This document shows positions 1-9,196 of a stretch of DNA of 64,000 nt, one piece after another. A program made the translations under genes and the position numbers. The stretch's first letter is position 1. Every line of letters begins with the position of its first letter. Under the pieces are notes generated by a model. That model ran no database searches and was not told where the DNA came from. It saw only the letters and a list, made by a program, of their open reading frames with translations. Origin of the DNA: Hahella sp. HN01 (GTDB lineage: Bacteria; Pseudomonadota; Gammaproteobacteria; Pseudomonadales; Oleiphilaceae); contig NZ_JAHMIN010000004.1 of the NCBI RefSeq assembly GCF_018986435.1, forward strand, positions 109,574 through 173,573, read 5' to 3'.

Positions 1-441
1 TTCTGGAGCGTGGGCGTGGTGGCGGAAATACTGTTGTTTTCCGCGATGCACCGCCTGCTGGGCCGCTATTCGCTGTATGTCATCGTGGTCAGCTGCCTGT
101 TGCTGACGGCGCTACGCTGGTCGGGGGTGGCGTTGCTGGCGGAGCACTGGTGGGTGCTGGTGTTGACTCAGGCCCTGCACGCAGCCAGTTTTGGCGGTTT
201 GCACGCCGCAGCGATTGAGTTTGTTCATCGCGCTTTCCCTAAAGAATATGCAGGGCAGGGGCAGGCGATGTACAGCGCGGTCAGCTTTGGCGTTGGCGGA
301 GCGATTGGCGCCAATGTCAGCGGCGCGATTTATGATCCCCTGGGCGCTACCTTTACCTTTCTCGCCGCCGCAGGCGTTTGTCTTCTTTCTGCAATAATTT
401 TGATACTTAAACGCCGTAATCTTGGTGCGTTATGGGACTGA
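1..441 (+). CDS. MFS transporter, C-terminal fragment (HcaT-like)
   Basis: The reading frame is open from base 1, so the gene begins outside the window and only about the last 146 residues are present. They are strongly hydrophobic, with roughly four membrane segments, and end in a short basic tail (KRRNLGALWD). The motif GQAMYSAVSFGVGGAIGANVSGAIYD resembles the C-terminal half of the phenylpropionate/nucleoside-type MFS permeases (HcaT/LacY-like group); key residues are the repeated small residues of that helix at about residues 95-120. It would act in the inner membrane as a secondary carrier. The substrate cannot be told from this piece. Confidence 0.75.
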   Translation, partial: FWSVGVVAEILLFSAMHRLLGRYSLYVIVVSCLLLTALRWSGVALLAEHWWVLVLTQALHAASFGGLHAAAIEFVHRAFPKEYAGQGQAMYSAVSFGVGGAIGANVSGAIYDPLGATFTFLAAAGVCLLSAIILILKRRNLGALWD

Positions 442-826
442 CCTTCCGCTGCGTTGCGCAGCCTGGGCTGGCCTTCCTCTGAAGTGACGCCAAGACCGCC
501 GCCAGCTGTCTCCGATGCGCTGATGGCTGGCGGATAGTCGTATTGCAGGGGGCGGGAGGATGTTTCTACTATTTTTGTCAGCCTGACGGAATGGCGTTGA
601 AACGGGCTCGCGATTTGCCGTGAGCTTTGACTTGCATCAACGGCGCTGACAGGTCGCCGCTCTACACTGGGCTAACGGCTGTAAGCAGTCGCCCTGGAAT
701 AGAGCGCAATTTTTTGCTGTGAAGTTTCAGATATGGCAATAAAATACTTCTGCCCAGCAGGGAGTTTGTTGTCGCCGGGACAGGGTAGTTACGTTCAAAC
801 CAATCAGGAATATTTGGGTGATTACT
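442..826. other. Intergenic region upstream of the phasin gene
   Basis: No convincing gene is present in these 385 bases. Just after the MFS stop there is a short hairpin (GCTGCG/CGCAGC, 448-462), then a longer one with 8-bp arms CCGCCAGC/GCTGGCGG at 499-506 and 526-533. Neither is followed by a T run, so they are weak terminator candidates. The rest should hold the phasin promoter, but I could not identify a clear -35/-10 pair. Confidence 0.4.
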
Positions 827-1189
827 ATGCAATCATACTTCGGGAACTTTGCTGACCAAGCAAAACACATGTATGAACCGGTTGGGAAAATCGGCTCTCT
901 GGTTGTGTCCAACCTGGAAAGAGTAGCTGAGTTCCAGATGGATGCGGCCAAGTCCTACGCAGACTTGACCATGAAACAATGGAAGGATATCGCAGACATC
1001 AAGGATGTGGAGTCTCTGAAAAACTTCGCCGCAGGCCAGGCGGAGCTCGCCAGCGAAATCAGCAAGAAGTGGGTTGAAGACATGAAAGTGCTGGGCGACA
1101 TGGGCATTGAGTTCAAAGATGAAGTTGAGAAAATTCTCGCCACCTCACGCAACGGCGCTGATAAACCAGCCGGTAATACCGGCGCCTGA
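827..1189 (+). CDS. phaP: Phasin family protein (PHA granule-associated)
   Basis: A 120-residue, largely helical protein without signal peptide, beginning MQSYFGNFADQAKHMYEPVG and rich in amphipathic helix. The pattern of an N-terminal ADQAK..P..K block followed by long helices is typical of the Phasin_2 family, which coats polyhydroxyalkanoate granules. The gene lies directly upstream of PHA synthase, which supports the role. ATG at 827 is preferred because GGTGAT at 817-822 can act as ribosome binding site. A GTG at 818 with AGGA at 806-809 is the alternative and would add three residues. The gene is followed by a good terminator, so phaC probably has separate or read-through expression. 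Confidence 0.85.
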   Translation: MQSYFGNFADQAKHMYEPVGKIGSLVVSNLERVAEFQMDAAKSYADLTMKQWKDIADIKDVESLKNFAAGQAELASEISKKWVEDMKVLGDMGIEFKDEVEKILATSRNGADKPAGNTGA

Positions 1190-1214
1190 CAGCGAATCAT
1201 AGACTTTCCAAGAT

Positions 1215-1240
1215 AAACGCCTGTCCCGCAGGCGTTTTTT
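1215..1240 (+). terminator. Rho-independent terminator after the phasin gene
   Basis: The arms ACGCCTG and CAGGCGT flank a short loop (TCCCG region) and are followed directly by six T residues. It lies 25 bases after the phasin stop. It separates the phasin gene from phaC and probably keeps phasin transcript levels independent of synthase levels. Confidence 0.85.
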
Positions 1241-1324
1241 CATGAGTCTGGCCGGTTCCGCGCCCGGAGTAGTTGGATTCCGGCCGACTCCTTAAGTCAT
1301 TTTGGCCAGGGGGAAATGGAAATA

Positions 1325-3136
1325 ATGAGCGACGACAAGGGAAGCGTGGCCGGTAGAGCGCTGCGCAGGGTTTTTCACGCGGTTAATACTTCCTCGGAAA
1401 ATTACAGAAACTCTCTGCAGGATTTTTTAAATAAGAACTGGGACGTCAATGACGCCCAAGTGTCGGCTCTGATGGATATGCTCGGCTCCTACAGGGACAT
1501 CGCCGAGCAACTGGCGCTGCATCCGGTGCGTCTCGCCGGCAAGGAATTTGAACTGGCGAAAGGGCATGTGTCCCTGCTGGGCGGCAGCCTGAAACGTCTT
1601 CTTGGCAAAAAGCCGGACCCGATCGCCATGCCGGAAGATGGCGACCGCCGTTTTAGCGATCCAGAGTGGAACGATAACGTTCTTTTCGATTACCTCAAAC
1701 AAGCCTATTTGTTGAACTCCAAGGCGGTGTTGGATCTGGTGGATACGCTGGAGGATTCCGGCAATCACACACACGATCAATTCATGTTCTACACCCGGCA
1801 GCTGGTCAATGCGCTGGCGCCGACCAACTTCTTCCTCACCAATCCCGAAGTGCTGCGGAAGACGCTATCCAGCGGCGGCGGTAATTTATTGGAAGGCATG
1901 AAGAACTTTTGGGAGGACTACAAGAAGAATCCCAATCTGCTCAATATCTCCATGACTGACTTTTCTGCCTTTGAAGTGGGGCGCAACGTCGCCACCACGC
2001 CGGGCAAGGTGGTCTATCAGAATGACCTGATGCAGCTGATTCAATACACGCCCACCACAGAGAAGGTATATAAGACGCCGCTGCTGATTATTCCGCCCTG
2101 GATTAACAAGTACTACATTCTGGATCTCAAAGAGAAAAACTCGTTGATCAAGTGGATTGTGGATCAGGGGCACACTGTATTCGTGGTGTCCTGGGTCAAT
2201 CCGGGTCCGGCTCTGCGGGACAAAACGTTTGAGAGCTATATGGTGGAAGGCGCGCTGGCCGCCATGGATGCGGTGGAGAAAGCCACAGGCGAGAAGGAGA
2301 TGAACGCCATTGGTTATTGCGTCGGCGGCACCTTGCTCGGCTGTACCCTGGCGTATCTGGCGGCGAAGAAGCAGACCAAGCGCATCAAGTCGGCGACTTA
2401 TCTGACGACGCTGCTGGACTTCACTGACCCTGGCGGCATTGGCGTGTTCATCAATAAGCACGCGATCAGCGGCATAGAGAAGCAACTGGATAAAGCTGGC
2501 TATTATGACGGTCGCGCCATGGCCTTCAGCTTCAACATGCTGCGGGAGAACGATCTGTTCTGGTCTTTCTTCGTCAATAACTATCTGAAGGGGGAAAAAC
2601 CGGCGGCATTTGACTTGCTCTACTGGAACTCAGACAGCACGAACTTGCCAGCGGCCATGCACAGCTACTATCTGCGCAATATGTACCTGGAGAACAAGTT
2701 GATGGAGCCGGGCGGGATTTCTCTGATGAATACTCCCATTGACCTGCGCAAGATCAAAACGCCGGCCTTTTTCCTCTCCACCATTCAGGACCATATCGCC
2801 AAGTGGAAGACCACCTATGGCGGCGCCCGCGTGCACTCCGGTCCCAAGCAATTCGTATTGTCCGGTTCCGGGCATATCGCTGGCGTGGTGAATCCCCCAA
2901 GTGCGGAGAAGTATGGTTTTTGGACTGGAGACCAGCTACCCGACGACCCGGATGACTGGTTCGCCATGGCGGAGAAACACAAAGGCTCCTGGTGGCCCCA
3001 TTGGAGCGAATGGATACAGCCTTTCACCGGAGAAAAAGTAGCGGCCCGGGTTCCGGGAGACCGCGAACTGGCCGTGATCGAAGATGCCCCGGGCACTTAC
3101 GTGAAGCAACGCATCGCCGATGTAATCGGGCATTAA
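1325..3136 (+). CDS. phaC: Class I poly(3-hydroxyalkanoate) synthase
   Basis: About 603 residues, the usual length for class I PhaC, which polymerises (R)-3-hydroxyacyl-CoA into PHA at the granule surface. The lipase-like box is GYCVGGT with the nucleophile cysteine at about residue 332. The other triad members are the Asp of STIQDHIA (about 489) and the His of GSGHIAG (about 517). The N-terminal third is the PhaC_N domain. ATG at 1325 is chosen because AGGGGG at 1308-1313 is well spaced from it; an in-frame ATG at 1316 is only two bases from that site. The stop overlaps the stop of the convergent LysR gene by four bases. No phaA or phaB is nearby. Confidence 0.95.
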   Translation: MSDDKGSVAGRALRRVFHAVNTSSENYRNSLQDFLNKNWDVNDAQVSALMDMLGSYRDIAEQLALHPVRLAGKEFELAKGHVSLLGGSLKRLLGKKPDPIAMPEDGDRRFSDPEWNDNVLFDYLKQAYLLNSKAVLDLVDTLEDSGNHTHDQFMFYTRQLVNALAPTNFFLTNPEVLRKTLSSGGGNLLEGMKNFWEDYKKNPNLLNISMTDFSAFEVGRNVATTPGKVVYQNDLMQLIQYTPTTEKVYKTPLLIIPPWINKYYILDLKEKNSLIKWIVDQGHTVFVVSWVNPGPALRDKTFESYMVEGALAAMDAVEKATGEKEMNAIGYCVGGTLLGCTLAYLAAKKQTKRIKSATYLTTLLDFTDPGGIGVFINKHAISGIEKQLDKAGYYDGRAMAFSFNMLRENDLFWSFFVNNYLKGEKPAAFDLLYWNSDSTNLPAAMHSYYLRNMYLENKLMEPGGISLMNTPIDLRKIKTPAFFLSTIQDHIAKWKTTYGGARVHSGPKQFVLSGSGHIAGVVNPPSAEKYGFWTGDQLPDDPDDWFAMAEKHKGSWWPHWSEWIQPFTGEKVAARVPGDRELAVIEDAPGTYVKQRIADVIGH

Positions 3137-4014
3137 GGCGCTGTTGGCGGCGCTTCTCCCCTGAGCTGTCGAAGAAAAGCTTCCGCGACCCTGCTCAGGG
3201 TGCGTCGGGAGTCGTAAATGACGCCGAGCTTGCGATAGAGATTCGTCTCCAGCGCCAGCTCGGCGACGCTGTCGTCGAGCATGGAGTCCGGCAGTACGCC
3301 CCAGCCCAGTCCCACCGACACCATCATCTTGATCGTCTCCAGATAATTGGTGGGCATGGATGTCGCCAGCGGCAAAGACTGTCCGGCGAACAGCGATGAA
3401 ATCAACTGAAACGTTACGGTGTGCGGCGCTGGCAGCAGTGCGCGATACTCCGCCAGATCGGACAGTTGTAAGTCAGTGTTGTGAGTGAGAGGGTGATCCG
3501 GCTCCGCCACGAAAACGAGGCGGTCCAGCCAAAGCTCATGGGCGGTGAAGGGAGCCTTTACCTGTTCAGGAAGCGTGACCAGCGCCAATTGCACCGATCC
3601 CGCCAATAATGCCTGCTCGGCGTCCTCCGAGGCTAAAAACTGCAGATCGAATTCCGCTTCCGGGTGGGCGCGGGAAAAGCGCCTGATTTCCTTTGGCAAT
3701 CTGTGCAGTCCGATATGATGGCTGGTGGCGAGGTGCAACACCCCGGCGACGCTGCTGTGAAGATTGAGGATTTCCGCCTGCGTGTTGTCGACTTCACGCA
3801 GTATCGTCGCGGCGCGTTGGCGTAAAAACTTGCCAGCGTCGGTCAATACCGCCTTGCGTGGCAGACGCTCAATCAATGGCGTGGCAAAATGCTGCTCCAG
3901 GTTGGCCAGGCGCTTTGATACCGCAGGCTGAGTGACATGCAGCAATTCCGCGGCCTGCGAGAATGAGCCCGTATCTGCGATAGCCATGAAGGTCTTCAGA
4001 TCGAGTAAGTCCAT
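3133..4014 (-). CDS. LysR-family transcriptional regulator, divergent from leuC
   Basis: A 293-residue protein with an N-terminal winged helix-turn-helix (residues about 1-65, including FSQAAELLHVTQPAVSKRL) and a C-terminal LysR substrate-binding domain. It is transcribed away from leuC, with 201 bases between the two starts. A LysR gene divergent from the leucine operon is also found in pseudomonads, so control of leuCDB is plausible, as is autoregulation. The effector is unknown. Its 3' end overlaps the end of phaC by four bases in convergent orientation. Confidence 0.9.
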   Translation of the reverse strand: MDLLDLKTFMAIADTGSFSQAAELLHVTQPAVSKRLANLEQHFATPLIERLPRKAVLTDAGKFLRQRAATILREVDNTQAEILNLHSSVAGVLHLATSHHIGLHRLPKEIRRFSRAHPEAEFDLQFLASEDAEQALLAGSVQLALVTLPEQVKAPFTAHELWLDRLVFVAEPDHPLTHNTDLQLSDLAEYRALLPAPHTVTFQLISSLFAGQSLPLATSMPTNYLETIKMMVSVGLGWGVLPDSMLDDSVAELALETNLYRKLGVIYDSRRTLSRVAEAFLRQLRGEAPPTAP

Positions 4015-4215
4015 GCTATTCCGTTTGGTTATGGAAAATATGAAAAATATGAATTGGATTTATTCTAACCTGAATACTAGCATTGCCGATACATGTCGCC
4101 CCATGACGTCGTTATCAACGGATGAACGTGGAAGTGGCGACCCGGACGCGGATCAAGGCGCAACAAAGTCCGGATAACAAATTCAAAAAGCGATGAATAC
4201 TCTGAGGTAACTATC
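4015..4215. promoter_or_regulatory. Shared regulatory region between the LysR gene and leuC
   Basis: This 201-base divergent gap has an AT-rich core at about 4019-4080 containing ATTC/GAAT dyads (ATTC-N6-GAAT near 4063-4076), a plausible LysR binding area. I did not find a textbook T-N11-A box or a clear promoter, so only the location is supported. The leuC ribosome binding site is the GAGGTAA at 4203-4209. Confidence 0.4.
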
Positions 4216-5631
4216 ATGGCGGGCAAAACCCTCTACGACAAATTATGGGATTCCCATGTAGTGAAACAGCGCGACGACGGCAGCGCGCTTATCTATATCG
4301 ATCGTCAATTACTGCACGAAGTTACCTCGCCCCAGGCGTTTGAAGGATTACGTCTGGCGGGTAGAAAACCCTGGCGCGTGGACGCTAACCTGGCGACGCC
4401 GGATCACAACGTGCCCACCACGGAACGCAGCGCCGGCGTACAGGGCATCGAAGACCCCATCTCTCGTATCCAGGTGCAGACGCTGGACGAAAACTGCGAA
4501 GAGTTCGGCATCGTTGAGTTCAAGATGCTGGATAAGCGTCAGGGCATTGTACACGTGATAGGGCCGGAGCAGGGCGCGACCCTGCCAGGAATGACTATCG
4601 TCTGCGGCGATTCTCACACCTCGACCCACGGCGCTTTCGCCGCATTGGCCCATGGCATCGGCACCTCGGAAGTGGAGCATGTGCTGGCCACCCAGTGTCT
4701 GGTGCAAAAGAAAATGAAAAACCTGCTGATCAAAGTGAATGGCCAGTTGTCTCGCGGCGTCACCGCAAAAGACGTGATTTTGGCGATTATCGGTGTAATC
4801 GGCACGGCCGGCGGCACTGGCTACGCGATGGAGTTTGCAGGCGAGGCGATAGAAAGCCTGTCGATGGAAGGACGTATGACCATCTGCAACATGGCCATTG
4901 AAGCGGGCGCCCGCGCCGGACTGGTGGCGGTGGATGACAAGACCATCGAATATGTGAAGGGTCGCCCCTACAGCCCCAAAGAAGAGTTGTGGGACAAAGC
5001 CGTCGCAGCATGGCGCGACTTGAAAAGCGACTCCGACGCTGTATTCGATAAAGTCGTTGAATTGAACGGCGCTGACATTGAGCCGCAAGTAACTTGGGGC
5101 ACCTCCCCGGAAATGGTCGCTGGCGTCAACAGCAGCGTTCCCGATCCGGAAAAAGCGGAAGACGCCACCGCCAAAGAAGGCATCAGCCGCGCTTTGAAAT
5201 ATATGGGCTTGCAAGCTGGCGCCGCGATTACCGACATCAAACTGGATCGCGTCTTTATCGGCTCTTGCACCAACTCGCGAATTGAAGACCTGCGCGAAGC
5301 CGCAGCAGTCGTCAAAGGCCGCAAGGTCGCCGCCAATGTCAAACAGGCGTTAGTGGTGCCAGGCTCTGGACTGGTGAAAGAGCAGGCGGAGCAGGAAGGC
5401 CTGGATAAAATATTTATCGAAGCGGGTCTCGAATGGCGCGAACCAGGATGCTCCATGTGTCTGGCCATGAATGCGGATAAGTTGGGGCAGGGCGAGCACT
5501 GTGCGTCCACCTCCAACCGTAATTTCGAAGGCCGTCAGGGCTTCGGCGGTCGGACCCACTTGGTCAGTCCCGCTATGGCCGCCGCTGCGGCGGTGTTCGG
5601 TCATTTTGTTGATGTCAGAGAGCTGATTTAA
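4216..5631 (+). CDS. leuC: 3-isopropylmalate dehydratase large subunit
   Basis: 471 residues, full length for LeuC. With LeuD it isomerises 2-isopropylmalate to 3-isopropylmalate in leucine synthesis. The [4Fe-4S] ligands are visible: Cys351 in GSCTNSR and Cys412/Cys415 in GCSMCLAMN. The [12 protein letters not shown] block typical of aconitase-family active sites is present near residue 130. A GAGGTAA ribosome binding site precedes the ATG. leuD follows after ten bases, so the two subunits are co-translated from one message. Confidence 0.97.
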   Translation: MAGKTLYDKLWDSHVVKQRDDGSALIYIDRQLLHEVTSPQAFEGLRLAGRKPWRVDANLATPDHNVPTTERSAGVQGIEDPISRIQVQTLDENCEEFGIVEFKMLDKRQGIVHVIGPEQGATLPGMTIVCGDSHTSTHGAFAALAHGIGTSEVEHVLATQCLVQKKMKNLLIKVNGQLSRGVTAKDVILAIIGVIGTAGGTGYAMEFAGEAIESLSMEGRMTICNMAIEAGARAGLVAVDDKTIEYVKGRPYSPKEELWDKAVAAWRDLKSDSDAVFDKVVELNGADIEPQVTWGTSPEMVAGVNSSVPDPEKAEDATAKEGISRALKYMGLQAGAAITDIKLDRVFIGSCTNSRIEDLREAAAVVKGRKVAANVKQALVVPGSGLVKEQAEQEGLDKIFIEAGLEWREPGCSMCLAMNADKLGQGEHCASTSNRNFEGRQGFGGRTHLVSPAMAAAAAVFGHFVDVRELI

Positions 5632-5641
5632 GGAGCGCCCC

Positions 5642-6292
5642 ATGAAGAAATTTACTCAGGTCACAGGTGTGGTGGCGCCCATTGATCGCGCCAATGTCGA
5701 CACCGATATGATCATTCCGAAGCAGTTTTTGAAATCCATTAAACGTTCCGGCTTCGGTCCGAATCTGTTTGATGAGTTGCGTTATCTGGATGAAGGGCAG
5801 CCTGATGCGGATTGCAGCAAGCGTCCGATCAACCCGGACTTCGTGTTGAATCAGCCCCGTTACAAGGGCGCGAGCATCATGCTGGCCCGACGCAACTTCG
5901 GCTGCGGGTCCAGTCGCGAGCATGCCCCTTGGGCGTTGGACGACTACGGATTCCGCGCGGTGATTGCGCCCAGCTTTGCGGATATCTTCTTCAACAATTG
6001 TTTTAAAAATGGCTTGTTGCCTATTGTTTTAGATGAAAAAGAAGTGGATAAGCTGTTTGAGGAAACTTTCGCTGAGGAAGGCTATCAGCTGACCGTGGAT
6101 TTGGAGCGTAAGAAAGTTATCAAGCCAGACGGGACTGAATTGTCATTCGAAGTGGATGAGTTCAGGCAGCACTGTTTATTGAAAGGGCTGGACGAAATCG
6201 GCGTCACTCTGGAAGACAGAGAAGCGATTGCTGCGTATGAAGCGCGCCGCAAGGCCGAGGCGCCTTGGATGTTTTTAGGCGTGCAATCCTAG
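5642..6292 (+). CDS. leuD: 3-isopropylmalate dehydratase small subunit
   Basis: 216 residues, normal for LeuD, the swivelling small subunit that completes the isomerase active site. Diagnostic blocks are [14 protein letters not shown] near the N terminus and [16 protein letters not shown] around residue 85. It sits ten bases after leuC, with AAGGAG just before the ATG. leuB follows after about 56 bases. Confidence 0.97.
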   Translation: MKKFTQVTGVVAPIDRANVDTDMIIPKQFLKSIKRSGFGPNLFDELRYLDEGQPDADCSKRPINPDFVLNQPRYKGASIMLARRNFGCGSSREHAPWALDDYGFRAVIAPSFADIFFNNCFKNGLLPIVLDEKEVDKLFEETFAEEGYQLTVDLERKKVIKPDGTELSFEVDEFRQHCLLKGLDEIGVTLEDREAIAAYEARRKAEAPWMFLGVQS

Positions 6293-6348
6293 TCAACGAC
6301 CGGTCCATATATACGGAAAGACATTAAAACAAACTCCAGAGATTGAAC

Positions 6349-7431
6349 ATGGCGAAACAAGTACTGATTTTACCTGGCGATGGCATTGGGCCAGAGATTG
6401 TGGCGCAGGCGCGCAATGTATTGGATGTGGTGAACAACAAGTTTTCCCTGGGCCTGACTTTCACTGAAGGTCTGGTGGGGGGCGCGGCCATTGACGCCAC
6501 CGGCGTTCCTTTGCCAGAAGAGACGCTGGCCGCTGCAAAGGCGGCGGATGCAATTCTGCTGGGCGCAGTGGGCGGACCCAAATGGGACAAGCTGGACATG
6601 GCGATTCGTCCGGAGAAAGGATTGCTTGGTCTGCGCAGCGGATTGGAGTTGTTCGCTAACCTGCGACCGGCCATTCTGTATCCGCAGCTGGCGGAAGCGT
6701 CCTCACTGCGTCCAGAAGTGGTCTCCGGTCTGGATATTCTGATCGTGCGCGAGCTGACCGGCGGCATCTATTTCGGTAAGCCCCGTGGCGTTCGCACGCT
6801 GGAAAACGGTGAGCGCGAAGGCTACAACACTTACGTTTACAGCGAGAGTGAGATTCGCCGCATTGGTCGTGTGGCGTTTGAAGCGGCGCAGAAGCGCAAT
6901 AAGCGTCTGTGTTCCGTGGACAAGGCCAACGTACTGGAAGTCACCGTGCTTTGGCGCGAAGTGATGGACGAGCTGGCGAAGGAATATCCGGATGTGGAAT
7001 TGAGCCATATGTACGTGGACAACGCGGCTATGCAGCTGGTGCGCGCGCCGAAGCAGTTTGACGTGATCGTCACCGGAAACATGTTCGGAGACATCCTGTC
7101 TGACGAAGCCGCCATGCTGACTGGCTCCATCGGCATGCTGCCATCCGCGTCGCTTAATGCGGCGGGCAAGGGCATGTACGAGCCTTGTCACGGCTCGGCT
7201 CCGGATATCGCGGGACAGAACATGGCCAACCCCCTGGCGACTATTCTTTCAGCAGCTATGATGCTACGCTATTCTCTCGCTGCGGAAGACGCGGCGGCGG
7301 CGATTGAGCAAGCGGTCAGCGACGTGCTGGACCAGGGATTAAGAACCCGCGACATCGCCGGCTCCAGCGGAGAGTCCGTTTCAACTCAGGCAATGGGCGA
7401 AGCCGTGGCGAGGGTCCTGGCGGATCGCTGA
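6349..7431 (+). CDS. leuB: 3-isopropylmalate dehydrogenase
   Basis: 360 residues. It oxidatively decarboxylates 3-isopropylmalate with NAD to give 2-ketoisocaproate, the last pathway-specific step before transamination to leucine. Visible signatures are LPGDGIGPE at the N terminus and the family motif in [20 protein letters not shown] around residue 245, with conserved metal-binding aspartates. ATG at 6349 gives the standard [12 protein letters not shown] start; a TTG two codons upstream is less likely. leuA is not in the window, as in many gammaproteobacteria where it is unlinked. Confidence 0.97.
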   Translation: MAKQVLILPGDGIGPEIVAQARNVLDVVNNKFSLGLTFTEGLVGGAAIDATGVPLPEETLAAAKAADAILLGAVGGPKWDKLDMAIRPEKGLLGLRSGLELFANLRPAILYPQLAEASSLRPEVVSGLDILIVRELTGGIYFGKPRGVRTLENGEREGYNTYVYSESEIRRIGRVAFEAAQKRNKRLCSVDKANVLEVTVLWREVMDELAKEYPDVELSHMYVDNAAMQLVRAPKQFDVIVTGNMFGDILSDEAAMLTGSIGMLPSASLNAAGKGMYEPCHGSAPDIAGQNMANPLATILSAAMMLRYSLAAEDAAAAIEQAVSDVLDQGLRTRDIAGSSGESVSTQAMGEAVARVLADR

Positions 7432-7537
7432 CCCGCCAAGTCGCACTCATACATCTGAATCAGGGAGAGTCGCCAATTCTCGGGGCTTTCCCTGTCCGTC
7501 AGCATCATTCATTGAACGCATAGAGGTCTTGAAGCAA

Positions 7538-8653
7538 ATGAAGAAAGTGGGTTTGGTAGGATGGCGGGGCATGGTAGGCTCCGTTTTGATGCAGCGCATG
7601 CAAGAAGAGAACGATTTCGCGCACATCGATCCGATATTCTTCACCACATCCCAGGTTGGTCAGGCGGCGCCTGACTTTGGCAAACCCGCGCCAGCGTTGA
7701 AAGACGCTACCTCCATTCAAGACCTGAGTGAAATGGACATTATTATTTCCTGCCAGGGCGGGGATTACACCAATGACGTGTATCCGCAATTGCGCGCCGC
7801 TGGCTGGAATGGCTACTGGATCGACGCCGCCTCCGCATTGCGTATGAAAGACGATGCGGTCATCGTGCTGGATCCGGTTAACCGTAAAGTTATTGACCGC
7901 GCCATCGATCAGGGACGCAAAGACTTCATCGGCGGTAACTGCACCGTCAGCCTGATGTTGCTGGCCCTGGGCGGTTTGTTTGAGCAGGATCTGGTTGAGT
8001 GGGTCAGCCCGATGACCTATCAGGCGGCTTCTGGCGCAGGCGCGCAGAACATGCGCGAACTGATCAGGCAGATGGGCTCCGTTTACGACAGCGTTTCTGC
8101 TGAACTGGCCGACCCCGCCAGCTCCATTCTGGAAATCGATCGTCTGGTGGCGGAAAGAATGCGCGGCGGCGAATTCCCTGTGGATCAGTTTGGCGTGCCG
8201 TTGGCCGGCAGCCTGATTCCCTGGATCGACAAGCCCATGCCTTCCGGCCAGAGCAAAGAAGAGTGGAAGGCGCAGGCGGAAGCCAACAAAATTCTGGGCA
8301 GAGAAGGGGCGCCGATTCCTATCGATGGCCTTTGCGTACGTATCGGCGCCATGCGCTGCCATAGCCAGGCGATGACGATCAAACTGCGCAAGGATGTTCC
8401 TCTGCCGGAAATCGAGCAGATGCTGGCCACGTCCAACGACTGGGCGAAAGTGATTCCCAACGACCGCGACATCTCTATGCGCGAGCTGACGCCGGCGCGA
8501 GTGAACGGTGGTCTGGATATTCCGGTTGGCCGCTTGCGCAAGCTGAGTATGGGGCCAGAGTATCTGGGCGCATTCACTGTCGGCGACCAGTTGTTATGGG
8601 GTGCAGCCGAGCCGTTACGCCGCACGCTGGCGATTTTGCTGGGTAATATCTGA
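7538..8653 (+). CDS. asd: Aspartate-semialdehyde dehydrogenase
   Basis: 371 residues of the long gammaproteobacterial Asd type. It reduces aspartyl phosphate to aspartate semialdehyde, the branch point for lysine/DAP, methionine and threonine. The N-terminal nucleotide-binding motif [14 protein letters not shown] and the catalytic cysteine in [10 protein letters not shown] (about Cys135) are present. ATG at 7538 is preferred, with AGAGG at 7522-7526; an in-frame TTG at 7529 is too close to that site. The leuB-asd-fimV order is as in Pseudomonas. Confidence 0.95.
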   Translation: MKKVGLVGWRGMVGSVLMQRMQEENDFAHIDPIFFTTSQVGQAAPDFGKPAPALKDATSIQDLSEMDIIISCQGGDYTNDVYPQLRAAGWNGYWIDAASALRMKDDAVIVLDPVNRKVIDRAIDQGRKDFIGGNCTVSLMLLALGGLFEQDLVEWVSPMTYQAASGAGAQNMRELIRQMGSVYDSVSAELADPASSILEIDRLVAERMRGGEFPVDQFGVPLAGSLIPWIDKPMPSGQSKEEWKAQAEANKILGREGAPIPIDGLCVRIGAMRCHSQAMTIKLRKDVPLPEIEQMLATSNDWAKVIPNDRDISMRELTPARVNGGLDIPVGRLRKLSMGPEYLGAFTVGDQLLWGAAEPLRRTLAILLGNI

Positions 8654-8734
8654 CCTCTGGGTTTTGCGACGGCGCCGGTTTTTTGACGCAATCGGCGCCG
8701 TTAAATCTGGAAAAATTTGCATTCGTCGTTACAA

Positions 8735-8777
8735 TACCGCTCAAGTGAAAGGCTTATTCCGATTCGCTTGAGCGGTA
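8735..8777. repeat. 11-bp perfect inverted repeat (extends to about 15 bp)
   Basis: TACCGCTCAAG at 8735-8745 pairs with CTTGAGCGGTA at 8767-8777. The next four bases inward also pair, allowing one G-T, leaving a loop of about 13 bases. No T run follows, so it is not a standard terminator. It could be a terminator relic, an operator or a structured RNA. Confidence 0.6.
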
Positions 8778-8935
8778 ATCCCGCCTGACTCGGACGGAGT
8801 TATCAGTTTCCGAATAACTACCTCCGCCTTTGTTGCTCATTTCCATCTCTGGACTAAATTTAAGTGTGTGATGGCCGATATGGCTTTTTTACGCAAGCGC
8901 TTATGACGCATTATCCGCTTCTGGAGTTGGGGAAG

Positions 8936-8965
8936 TGGTTGATCTGCATGTAAATTGATCAACCA
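8936..8965. repeat. 9-bp perfect inverted repeat upstream of fimV
   Basis: TGGTTGATC and GATCAACCA are separated by 12 bases, about 230 bases before the fimV start. The size and spacing suit a dimeric regulator site, but no regulator is known. Confidence 0.5.
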
Positions 8966-9196
8966 GACAGGCTTGTATTAAAAATCATCCGTTTGGCCGT
9001 TTTGAATAGGCCTAATTTCTTGTAAAAATGCAGGACCTAATTAATACTTAGTAGCAATATTGAAAGTTTATTCTAAACATTCTCAATCAACTGAGATTTT
9101 TAACGACATTTGACGCCGTCAGATAACCTCGGGCGGCGCCGGAAAGCTCGGCGCGCCACCTGAAGAGGTGAAGAATTAATAGAAAGGAAAGACGCT

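Larger units (their letters stand above)
8654..9196. other. Long intergenic region between asd and fimV
   Basis: No gene is seen in these 543 bases. After asd there is a GC-rich palindrome (ACGGCGCCG/CGGCGCCGT, 8669-8701) whose T run lies in the loop rather than after the stem. Two further inverted repeats, listed separately, follow at 8735-8777 and 8936-8965. The last 200 bases are AT-rich and should carry the fimV promoter. GAAAGGA before 9197 is the fimV ribosome binding site. Confidence 0.5.

Noticed and set aside
8669-8701. GC-rich palindrome after asd as a terminator
   Set aside because: The T run lies in the loop, and the stem is followed by TAAATC rather than a T tract, so intrinsic termination is doubtful on the + strand.
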